From positions 28,800,094 through 28,864,093 of the forward strand of contig CM046857.1 in NCBI GenBank assembly GCA_025617745.1: 64,000 nt of DNA, read 5' to 3'. Shown piece by piece: positions 1 to 11,100 of this stretch. Each line of letters starts with the position of its first letter. Positions within the stretch are counted from its first letter, which is position 1. Under the pieces are notes generated by a model. It was not told the DNA's origin and did not search any database. It saw nothing but the letters and a program-made list of their open reading frames with translations. The translations under genes and the position numbers were made by a program. The DNA is from Heliocidaris erythrogramma. Lineage: Eukaryota; Echinodermata; Echinoidea; Camarodonta; Echinometridae.

Positions 1-1007
1 TCATCATCTTGTAGAATACATGAAGTAGAGTCGTGTAAAGAAGCATTATCCTGTATTAAGAAAAAAAAATCAGATACGCTCATCCTCACCCTCTTGATCT
101 TTTGAAAGAGGATAAATGCTAACTACATGTACAATCCATCCCAAAAAGATTCATGGATTTTAATTGAAAGTGTCATGTTTTGGCCCTGATAATAATAATA
201 TTGATAATAATAACAACAACAATAATAATAATAATAATAATAAATAATATTATCAATTACATAACTTCACCCATCTTATATTATGTTTCTGTTTGCAGGA
301 ATTAATGGAATGTTTAATATAATAATTAAGTGGACTAAAAAATTTATTTATACTGACATCACACTGAACATCCCCTAAAGATCCCATAACTGATTTTTAA
401 AGACACTAAAAAAGCTAATTTGATATTACACTGAAGAAAACAGATCTCAGTGGTGGATAAATGAAAAGGACAAATGAAATAGGGTTTGGGTTAGAAAAAA
501 AACCTTTTAGTTGTTGCTGTTTTGGTTGGACAATGGAAACGAAAAAATTCCCCCCCCCCCCCCGCCAGTAAACTGATCCTGCATCCACTACCACTACCAG
601 ACCTATGATTTTTAGCTGTAATACTAAGTCTATGTCTAACTAGTTAGGCCTAGACCTACTAGCCCGACCAGACGCCGTGCGAAGCGCGACAGCGTTGTGT
701 ATAGTTAGACCTACCTGTTTATTTCTCACGTCTCATCAAATTTCCGCTTCATCCTCCTTGAGTTGTGCAAGTACGTAGACGTCTAATGTTTAGGCTCTAG
801 TGAGTCTAGATCTTCAAGTAGATCAGCCACCAGTTAGTTCCTTGCCATGTTTATCTGAGGGAAATCAAAGTCAACATGATGAGACTAATAATGAATGCGA
901 TACTGAAACAACCATATAGGCATATTACTCTGTTGAGATCTATTATTACCTCTCAACAAAGCGTTTTGATTCTGGTCTACAAATAGTAGAAAGACTAAAT
1001 ATGAACC

Positions 1008-1049
<42 letters not shown>

Positions 1050-2030
1050 AAATAAAAATACAATAAAACCTCATCATGCTTGCCTTTGGCCTTGTCTCAA
1101 GTTTTTTCTAGTAGTAGTACTAGTATCTAACGTTAGTACACTCAGGCACATTAACTTTTACTAAGAACCAGTAACCGCTGCGTTAAAATTACAACCCGGC
1201 ATTTATAGCAAACTGTGTAACAATTTATTACTCAAAGTAGACCTGGACCTGGGCGGGGACCGGGAATGATCTCTAGAAAATATCATTCAACATGAAATCC
1301 CCTCCTCATTCTAAATTTTATAAATCCGCACAAGAATACCCTACTGTCTTTGTACTGAATCAATTAGAAAGGGCCTCATCTGGGCCTTTGTCTTTCATAA
1401 TATAACAGAGTCTGTGCGTCTACATCTAACTTAGATAACCAAATCATCGACATACAGACTAAGTTCGATCTAGAATAGAGGTTAACTAAATCTGTCAGAT
1501 ATTGACATCTCTCTAATTCAAAGGATCATCTATTGAAACGTATCGAGATAGTCCCGCCCGAAAGTCCGGGTAAGCCGTCACGAGTGGAAGGCTGGTTAGA
1601 GAAATTTAGCTTCAACATCAGCTCATGACGATGAAAAATGTTTTGAAAGTTCGAGAGAAGATTCCACATTGTTTCATGACATACAGCTCTGCATAATCCT
1701 TTCAAAATGTAGAGAAATTGAAACAGATTACTCGCAATGGCAGAAATTGTAATAAATAATATTCTAATTTTCGAAAATTAAGCATAAATACAAGTGTACT
1801 CACCTCTAAACTTTCCACAACTTTTTTTACTCTGTGCGGGTGACGTCAAATTCACAGCGGAAGTGACGAAAAGAGGTCAAATCATTCCTTTTGAAGAGTA
1901 TTCATATTCATCAAAATTCGATAAATCGGAGTATGCAAAACAAAAATGAATAATGCATAAGGTGTTTCTCGATATTTTTCGATATTCTTGGGGTATCGGG
2001 GGCTTCGGGAAAATGAAATGTTACCAAATG
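1..2030. other. No gene seen; simple repeats
   Basis: AT-rich non-coding sequence with an (AAT)n run near 188-245, a C-run near 550-563 and a C-run followed by (CT)n near 1007-1046. A TGACGTCA-like site near 1841 and GC-richer sequence near 1800-1870 could be promoter-like, but no coding exon is visible next to it. Confidence 0.5.
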
Positions 2031-2110
2031 GGCGGGGCCGAATACGCTTAGCCTGAATGGTGACGCTACAGCTTATATGCAAATGAGGCAATCCGCGGGT
2101 GCTACCTTTC
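2030..2110. repeat. Interspersed repeat, copy also at 8808-8895
   Basis: The segment around GCCTGAATGGTGACGCT, then GCTTATATGCAAATGAGGCA, recurs at 8831-8870 in the same orientation with few differences, and both copies are preceded by a GGGGC(G)G-rich start. Family not recognised. Confidence 0.6.
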
Positions 2111-2475
2111 CGTCTATAAGTTTTAATTTGTCTGTGGGTGGGACACTACATCGCGCAGGCGCGGCGGTTCACTGTTGCTAAACAGTATCAATCTAGTTGT
2201 TGCTATGAATAATTAAATTACTGGCAGAATCAAAGGACAATACATGTACAAAAGAGAATGTCAAAATAAATGTTGGGTAACGGTGTATTTCATCTAATAT
2301 ATAATTATTTTCGGAACTGCGGAAGGTTACATTTCATTTCTATTTCATTTCATCAACATCACCACTGCCAAAGTCAAGTTGACGTCATAATGGCCTCGCG
2401 CAAAGCTGACCAATCAAAATAAGATCAATATAGTGTAGCGCTATCTGTGTTCTAGATTTAGATAGGCGCTCTCAT

Positions 2476-2532
2476 ATCTGATTGATACACGTCTGTAAAA
2501 AAACCCAATTATCCACACACACACACACACAG
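2476..2532 (+). repeat. SINE tail fragment ending in (CA)n
   Basis: CTGATTGATACACGTCTGTA, A-run, CCCAATT and (CA)n match the 3' end of the 7SL-like SINE at 41814-41996. Only the tail is present here. Confidence 0.6.
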
Positions 2533-2539
2533 TGAGTGA

Positions 2540-3330
2540 GGTGCGCCACAAGTGCTCGCTGATGATAAATTTTATTTCTCCAATACCCTATGCATGGATT
2601 ACTTGAGAAAATAACATCATAAAAAGTGAAAATTAAAAATAAATTTATTAATTTAACAAAATGTAGATAAATTGAAATTCCCAAAATTGATTTCCAGGAA
2701 CAAAAATTTATATTGTCTTCACGGTTCACCGTGGGAGACGGCCGTGTCTCTATAATTATCTTCCTTCGCGTAGTCCATCCTTCACGTCTGCCCAGTCCCC
2801 TATTGAAAAATCCTGGCTACGCCTCTGCCCTTAATGATGGATATTTTTTACCAATTATGGTTGAGAGTATATCAATTTAAAAAGCAAAGACATAATTACG
2901 TGGCCTCTGGGTATCATTCATACTTGAGACTTTAAATCATATTTGAGACTTCAAATCAAAGTAATATTTATTTTTTCAGCCATTTATTTTTCAGATTTAA
3001 CTGCGTATATTCAAGGAACTTTGAAGAGCTGGCGTCACATCTAGCTTATTCCCTTTGAACCATGTACGATGCCGCCAGGAATATGTCAGGCATGTGCTTT
3101 ACTGGATCTTCCTTGCAGATAGGAAGACAAAAGATCCCTGCCTGGCTGCAATCTTACGGGCTGATAATTACTTTTCGCTTTCACTAGTGTAATATGAGCA
3201 GTTCACAGTGTTTACCTTTACTGGAGGCAAGCGAAAAGAAATTGGTGCAAAGTTTCCTGAAATATGAATCAAAATTAGACGATTTTGACATATAACATCA
3301 TAAATAACTGTACTTGAACAATTGCATTTT
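2540..3330. other. No gene seen
   Basis: AT-rich sequence without a coding frame, RNA gene or clear repeat boundary. Confidence 0.4.
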
Positions 3331-3331
3331 T

Positions 3332-4285
3332 AGCTCACCTGAGCCTAAGGCTCGAGTGAGCTATTGCGATGGAAATTTGTCCGTCGTCCATCGTGCGTCG
3401 TGCGTCGTCCGTTAACTTTTTACATTTTCATCTTCTTCTCCAGAACCCATGATCGGAATTCAACCAAACTTGGTAGGAATCATCCTTAGGGGTAGGGGAC
3501 CCAAAGTTGCTAAAATGGTACATGTGGCCCCCAGGGGGGCCCAGGGGAGGGCCCCCAATTGTAAAAGCTATGTAAATTTCAAACATCTTCTTCTCCAGAA
3601 CCAGGCATAGCTCAGACTTGGTATTGTGTATGGAGATACCTCTATAGATGAAGAATGAATGTTGTTCATGAAATTTCTCTGAATGGCCCTATAGGGGCCC
3701 TGTGGGGGTAACATACTGGAGGGGGGGCGCTGCCAGGCAAAATGTACATTCTGATCTTCTTCTCCAAAACACGATCGGAATTTAACCAAACTTGGTAGGA
3801 ATCATCCTTAGGGGTAGGGGTACCAAAGTTGCTAGGGGGGCCCAGAGGGAGGGCCCCCAAGTGTAAAAGCTATGTAAATTTCAAACATCTTCTTCTCCAG
3901 AACCAGGAATAGCTCAGACTTGGTATTGTGTATGGAGATGCCTCTATAGACGAAAAATAAAAGTTGTTCATGAATTTTTTTCTGGGTGGCCCTATAGGGG
4001 AGGGGGTCTGTGGGGGTAACATACTGGAGGAGAAGGTGGGGCAAGTTGTCCGCCATCCATAAACTTTTACAATTTTCAGCTTCTTCTCCAAAACCCATGA
4101 TTGGAATTCAACCAAACTTGGTCGGAAGCTCAGACTTGGTATTGTGTCTAGAGATACCTCTATAGATGAAGAATCAAAGTTGTTCATGAAATTTTTCTGG
4201 GTGGCCTTATAGGGGCCCCTGCAGCAGCACCAGATGTGAATTGATCCACCTCAGGTGAGCGTCGTGCCCCCTGGGGCTCTTGTTT
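3332..4285 (+). repeat. Long interspersed repeat with internal tandem units
   Basis: Begins TTAGCTCACCTGAGCC and ends with CAGGTGAGCGTCGTGCC near 4252-4268. The ends pair as short inverted repeats (CTCACCTGAG/CTCAGGTGAG). Inside, a unit containing CTCAGACTTGGTATTGTGT and CCTCTATAGA recurs three times (about 3610, 3915, 4130), with GGGGCCC-rich linkers. I recall this family as common in marine invertebrate genomes. It is probably a non-autonomous DNA element; short frames in it are by-products of the repeat. Confidence 0.65.
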
Positions 4286-4289
4286 ATTT

Positions 4290-4900
4290 TTATTTTGTCG
4301 GAAGTAATCGGCAGATTGTCAAATTGTGAATATTACAGTTGTTAAATTTGTCCTTTTTTTCAAATATGTAACTGCTATCATACAATAAAGCCACATTCCT
4401 GGACACAATTAGGCTTTTGCATTCATATTTTATCATCTGCTTAATTTTCACTTTGTTTATTGAGATAAAAAGTGAAAATTTCCTGATATTTAATTTGTGA
4501 CAAAAATCACTCCTCAGCTTTCCCATGAAGTTGGCGGCATCGAACATCGGACATCAAAGGCAACAGCGCGCCTGTAGATTATTTTGCGCATCCTTAGAAA
4601 GGGGCAGGTGCTTGAATTAATTTGTTGCCAGTTGTGACTCCAGCTCTTGAAGCTCCTTGGTATATTCACGAATATATGTACAATGAGAAATTAGAAGCGA
4701 TATAGAATAAGCAAGGCGCTTGTGATGGTTTTACCTGTAAAAGTAAAATGTTGAAAAGAAAGGACGAGAGCGACAGAAGAGAAGGAGAGAGAGAGGGAGA
4801 GAGAAGGGACTGAGTGAAAAAAGGTTAAAGAAAGGCTCTTGCAGTAATATTGTGATTTCTGGCATATACGAGGAGTGGAAACATCATCACGAAGAGTAAG
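4290..4900. other. No gene seen
   Basis: AT-rich sequence with a GA-rich microsatellite near 4760-4805. No supported feature. Confidence 0.4.
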
Positions 4901-4919
4901 TTATACAAGAAATGGTTAT

Positions 4920-5403
4920 TTTTAATTTGTAAACAAATCTTTCGGCATATTACTCCCAGTAGATGACAGGTTCGAATCCCGCTGGTTCCAATTTTTTCTG
5001 ACTTGTGTTTTTCAGTATAGATCGAGCATACGATCTTTAACACTGGGAGTAATATGCCGAAAGATTTGTTTACAAATTAAAAATTCCTCCCCAGTCAAGC
5101 TTCTTCGTTTACTAACCATTGTCTACGGCGGACCGTTTGAATATTAATGAGTCAGAAAGAAGAGGATCTTGGGTATTTGATTCTAGTTCGTCGTGACTTG
5201 GCCGTGAACCAGAATAGCCTGGTGGTTAAGTCGCTGCCCGGCAAGCAGTAGATGACAGGTTCGAATCCCGCTGGTTCCAATTTTTTTCTGACTTGTGTTT
5301 TTCAGTACAGATCGAGCATACGATCTTTAACACTGGGAGTAATATGCCGAAAGATTTGTTTACAAATTAAAAATTCCTCCCCAGTCAAGCTTCTTCGTTT
5401 ACT
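4920..5403 (+). mobile_element. tRNA-like composite repeat (locus A) with 13-bp target duplication
   Basis: Flanked by AAGAAATGGTTAT at 4907-4919 and 5404-5416. Contents in order: an inverted fragment (about 4920-4958) of the terminal repeat; a tRNA 3'-part fragment (4958-5015); terminal repeat copy 1 (5016-5115); a unique internal part; a 72-nt tRNA-like module (5206-5277); terminal repeat copy 2 (5306-5403). The 13-bp duplication indicates insertion by target-primed retrotransposition. The 5' inversion is typical of that process. Confidence 0.75.
5206..5277 (+). repeat. tRNA-like module in composite repeat (tRNA-Ala-like)
   Basis: Acceptor halves GAACCAG and CTGGTTC pair, box A is TAGCCTGGTGGTTAAG and box B is GGTTCGAATCC (perfect). 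The anticodon arm GCTGC-CCGGCAA-GCAGT would give GGC (Ala). It lacks U33 and has two T-stem mismatches, so it is probably a pol III promoter module and not a functional tRNA gene. An identical copy lies at 51540-51611. Confidence 0.7.
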
Positions 5404-5416
5404 AAGAAATGGTTAT

Positions 5417-6219
5417 GTTTTCCAGATTAGTTTCAGTTTATTGTTTCATATTTCACATTCACATGTGTGTTTACAGTATTAATAGTACAAACAATATAAT
5501 TGGTACAAACAAGATAAATGGTACAAACAAACATGAAATATATTGTCAGAGAAAATAAAAGAAGATGAGTACCTCATATCTATACGCTTGCATGCAATAC
5601 TATAATTGAAAAGACTGGGCTGTAGAATAAAAGTGAAATATTGAGGAGCCTAAGGAGAAAGCTACGCTTGTGATTTATGGGCTCCAAAGAGTAATAAGAT
5701 TTATAATAGTCTTTAAAAATAGTGGGAACGAGCAATGCATGATACAGCAATATGAGTATATAAATAACATTATTGTGTCGCAGTAATCAAAATCGCATTC
5801 AAAGAAATAGTACTGGATATTTTTGTCACTTTCATTACAGCAATAATATAACAATTTACATTTTAGGGTACATAAGCATTTCCTGTACGCCGTGGCAATT
5901 TCTGAAGCATATACCGAAGTGCTGGCATAATTTAAAGCATTATTCTCATTTTTACCGATGGCTTAAAGCAACGCACTACATAAGAAAAGACATAAAACAG
6001 CAACCACGTACGCACCAATGTAACGTGATTATGATGTTAGCATTTCGGTATGAATAAATAGAACATTTTATCAATATGCAGAAAAAAGCCATCTCCCAGC
6101 TCCCAGCGACGGGCCACCACACCCGCCTCACCTTTGCTATTAATTTGTTTTCTAGATGTATAGTGTTCGAGAAATGTTTATTTATCGATTTTGTTTTCTT
6201 CTTCTCAACATATTTCCAG
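5417..6219. other. No gene seen; presumed CLCA intron or upstream region
   Basis: Contains short direct repeats of GGTACAAACAA near 5485-5530. No exon with family similarity found. Confidence 0.4.
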
Positions 6220-6335
6220 GTGTTACGTTGACACTGACACAGCCGAATAATGATACTATAACTTCAGGGAGCCCGGAATATACTGTGGATATCGAGAGAA
6301 AGGTCATTACGGTTTTCATCGGCAGTATGGCGAAG
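6220..6335 (+). CDS. CLCA exon (first visible)
   Basis: Acceptor after a TC-rich tract ending tatttccag; donor aag|gtgata. It encodes VTLTLTQPNNDTITSG through GSMAK and ends in phase 0, so the next exon continues VGEWTYS as in the IAKVGTWKYS segment of vertebrate CLCA proteins. An in-frame ATG at 6156 precedes it, but the sequence between them is a typical intronic pyrimidine tract, so I do not take it as the start. Confidence 0.8.
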
Positions 6336-8148
6336 GTGATAACATCAAGAACCTAATTTCTTTTAAAGTGAAATCCATTAGAGTTTAACTAAATAAGAGT
6401 TCATGTAAATACCTTCCCATAGTACATTAGCATTATAATGTATGGTACTTATTTTTAGAATGCTTAGCATTTTTGAATGAAAAATTAAAGGAATTGAAAC
6501 TGTGTATCTGCCAATTTCAGCAACCATTAACGTGATTATCCCTATCTCGGCCATGAAAGGTCCGATCGACACGAAATTGTGCATGGACATCAAGATGCAT
6601 TTAAAGAGGACCGCTGGTTAATTTCTTTCATTTTTTTTTATTTCATTATAAATTTATTCTAATTAGATGCCTCTTTTAACATATTCATTAATATTTCAAT
6701 TTATAAGGATAAGTTATAAAGGTCAGTAATTTCTTTAATAGACTTTCAATAAATATAGTCAAACTTATTGCATTGATAATTTTCGAATTTCAAATCACTT
6801 GTTTTTATATTTCATTGTTTTAAGAATTCTTATGTATTTCTGTTTTTATTTCATATGTTTTTCATTGTTTCAAATTTCATTTCTGTTCCAGAAATTAATT
6901 TCAATAAATTTCAAGACATGCAAAATTGAGCATAAGGCTTAGAAAACCAGCAATAGTCTTTTAGGGTAATTTAGAACAAGCGATTTTGTTTGTTTGTTGT
7001 TTTTTTACATAAACGTGTGTTGTGTACTAATAATTGTTGATTTTCTCTCCATTGTGGCATAAGACAACGAAATGTTACGTGACATGGCGAGGGACTGTTC
7101 GATTTTCGCAAACTCCAAAGCTGTTTTACTTTTTGTGACATTTTACTACCCCCTCAACAAAAACAAACGAAAAACAAAAGACAAATAAAAACAAACAAAT
7201 GCAAAAACAAAGAAAACAAAATATCAAAATGTTTGTCTTGTTCTTAGACTGCAGCTACATAACTGCTTTTCTTTTTAATTAAACAAAACATCATTCAATT
7301 TAATATCGAATCGTTTCATATCGACTGCCTCAAAACAATAATGTGTAATATAATGAGTGTAAGGAAATAGAATATACAACAGCTTCGGAAACTCTCGTGG
7401 AAATAAATACAATTGTGAGAAATGGAAATGAGAGAATAATTGTTGCGTAGCTTCAATCAAAGTTCCCCAGAGGTGTCCTCCTTTTTGAAACTTTTTGCAA
7501 AGGTTGAAAAAATGTCTCCACCGGGAATCGAGCCCGGGTCACTGGCTTAGATTCCCAATGCCTTAACCACGAGATCACGAAGACGGGCCAGTGGTTTCGG
7601 CGACACTATATTCAATTGACCGACAGATTGACAAATCTTCATGAATAAGGTTGAAGATTTTTCAGTCTGTCGGTCAATTGAATATGGTATCGCCGAAACC
7701 ACTGACCCGTCTCCTTTGTCTAGTGGTTAAGGCATTAGCGTTCTAAGCCAGTGACCCGGGTTCGATTCCCGACGGACACATTTTTAACCTTTGCAAAATG
7801 TTTCAAAAGGGAGGGAAGCTCTGGAAATCAACAATGATTGAATCTACGCAATCATCATTCTTTCATTTTATATATATACATATATATGATGGAACAAAAT
7901 AAGCAGGTCACTCGCTGTATTTACAAGCTTTCAGCTCCTGGCCTTCAAGTTTCAAACAGAATGAAAAAATAATAATAAGCAACATCAGAAGGCCAGGAGC
8001 CGAAAGCTTGTAAATACACCCAGTGGCCTGCTTCATTTCGTTCCATCATAATATCTGTTCACATCATATCTAAATCTAATATGGTTCAACCGAACGGTAC
8101 ACACATCCACACCTCTCTCGGAGAGGTCTAACGGAGTCATTTATTCTT

Positions 8149-8181
<33 letters not shown>

Positions 8182-11100
8182 ATATATAAGGAACAAGACA
8201 AGATAGGAATGAAAAAGTTATACGATTAAAAGATTCGAATTTTCAGCTATTGGCCTTCATCAGGAAATTATATATATATATATATGCATGTATATATGTA
8301 GAGGTATCGTGGTCTAGTGGATACGTCACCGGACTGTGGATCACATGGTTCTCGGTTCGAATCCCGCCGCGGCGCTAATGCCCTTTGGCAAGACATTCAT
8401 CTACATTTGCCACTCTCCAGCCAGGTGAAGTAAATGGTAGGAAGAAATTCCTTAAAGCCTTAGCGCCTATCATGGCGGCTCGGCTAAAGCCGGGGTAATA
8501 ATGTGATACTTTGTATTAAGCGCAGTAGAGTATATTTGTATAGCTACGCTACATAAATGGACATATTATTATATATATATATATTATAATCATTATTATC
8601 ATCATTATTTGACTAACGGGTACATTAAGTCGACACCTAATGATGCAGTTTATTCCGTCATAATAGCGACCCCTACATTAGGTAGACAGTTGGTACATTA
8701 GATCGACAGTGGAACAAAGAAAAAGAACAAAAACTGTCCTCCGAATGTACCCATTAGTCGTGTATATATACTAGTATTATATGCTATATGATCAAATGCT
8801 ACCGTAGGGGCGGAGCCTAATACGATTAGCCTGAATGGTGACGCTGCAGCTTATATGCAAATGAGGCAACCGTGTGTGTTAACTTTTCGCCTATAACGTT
8901 AAATCCGTTGACTACTGAATCAACTCATTTCCATAGACTAAATACAGGAACCACCCAGTTCCCTTAGGCAGTGGGTTAATTTATCTATAATTATATGACT
9001 ATATCAAGATCACTGGTCAACATGTTTTGTGTCAGTCACGATAAGGTGGTCATTAAAAAACTGTGCTGCTAATTTTTTTTTTTTTTTTTTTTCACAGGTT
9101 GGTGAATGGACCTATTCCATTGTCAACAATTATTTCGGAACGCAATCAGTTACCTTCTCAGTCTATTCTAGACCACGCGCTGAGGTGGTACAGGGAGAGG
9201 GTCCTATTTCTGTCACCACAGACATCAGTGATTCGATTCTGAACTTATCTGAAAAAGTTGAGGCTCTGATCGTATACGCTGAGGTTAAGAAGGGTAATCG
9301 TCCCGTCATCAATGCTACTGCTAAAGCCATTGTGGAGAGACCCGGGAGTACTCCTGTTATATTCACACTTTTAGACAACGGTGCAGGTACGAAGATTCTT
9401 GACTTGATCGTACATTATATTAGCCATGTCAAATGCCTTAGTAGCACGAAAGAATGAAACATGAAACAGTTTCGAATAATTTGTCTATACTTATTTTATG
9501 TTTTTTTCTATTACCGTGTTACCCTTCGCCACGTAACTTCAGTAGCACGATCATATGCATTTATCAAAAAAAATGACTAAAACTGAGACAAATAATCCAC
9601 TTAATCATTTAGTTTTGCTATCACACATGTCGATAGCAAAGTCTATCAATTTCTTAAGATTTGACCTTTTGACATACTGCAGGAGCTGATGTGACTGTCA
9701 ATGACGGTGTATACTCACGATCTTTCACTGAGTACGATGGGAATGGTTACTATGGTATCAGCATCGCAGTATATAACGGCGGTGGTGCCCTAATTTTAGG
9801 GGGATCATCAGGTTCTCGATCACCGGCTTTTATCAATATCACGGGTGACGGACAGTTGATATCAGGCGAATCAATAGGTATACAATGTAGATCACATGTC
9901 TGTCTTTCTTTTGAAACAGACATTATTGTGTAATTATAAGAAAAATTACGTACGCTTCAGTATGGATGATAATCTGCATTACGGAAGGAATGTGTGCTAC
10001 TTTTCAGATAAGTGGTAATAAGAATTGTATTATGAAGCTTACCTGCTTACATTATTAAGTTTGGCAATAACATAACATTTACGGACTTTCAAGCTACATA
10101 GCCTAGCTCCCAAGCTTTGTGAGCAAATATTATATTTTAATCTTGGTATCATATTGATACGACTGTCTCATTTTGCGTGTTGGCTCGCACCTGCGGCGAA
10201 AGCAGAAATTCTGACGTCATTACGAGATTGGCCAATATAACGCCATGCTCCAATATGAGTCGTGCATTGAAACCATAGGAGTATTTTTGTGCTACAATTC
10301 ATAATAATAATAATCAATTACGGATTCCTAATACCGAAAATAAGTTAAATTGAAATAAAAACAATATGAAGTAACAAATACGGAAGGAAATTAATAGAAA
10401 TATATGCTGATATTAACTGCGTTCAGATTGCTGCATGACTTCAACCCTCTGTCAATAGTGGACTCGCCCACGCTACACTCATGAGCTTATGCTTTGGCTT
10501 GTTAAAAACATGCTCTTCTTTGATAGGACAGGTACGGTGGGGGGTTTGTTGAAAGAAATTGGCGTGACCAGCCAATTAGGTCTGATGTACGATAATGTAG
10601 GCATTCTATCCTGGCTGTGCTTGCTTCCCTATGGCTTAGTTCCGTGGCAAATGGCGCTGGAAGATGAGGTTGTCAAACCCCCATTTACTATATTACATGG
10701 ACGTGAAGACTTATTTTTGATTGGGTACGGTGGGTAAACTTTCAAATCGTATAGGACATGAAGGGTCCAATGATGAATAAAGCATCAAAGATTATTCGGG
10801 TTAATGTGCTCTTTGTTTTAAATGAGAATTGGATTTTTTATCAGTTTTTTTGAAATCCCATTGTCTACAACGTGGCACTGTTTGCATCGGACGCTTGGGG
10901 GCGTTGGTCAATGAGACAAAACGTACCAATATGATTTACATTGTGTCTTGATACGTCTATATTCATTTATAATTGGCTTATATTTCGTTATGTATTTCTG
11001 AACCCTTAAAAAATGACAATACTACACTCATGACGGCATTGTGGAGCGTTCTGACCATTATCTTATATTAACATCCATGTTTCTTAACAAGTAAGATTAA

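Noticed and set aside
3568..4187. Overlapping ~100-residue frames with repeated SFxSWFWRRR-like motifs
   Set aside because: Arise from the tandem units of the interspersed repeat at 3332-4285.
5206..5277. Genuine tRNA-Ala gene
   Set aside because: Identical copies within a dispersed repeat, non-standard base 33 and T-stem mismatches indicate a SINE-type module.
6156..6219. ATG and hydrophobic stretch in frame before the first CLCA exon, resembling a signal peptide
   Set aside because: The sequence is a TC-rich intron end with a good acceptor, and the following domain is mid-protein in the CLCA family.
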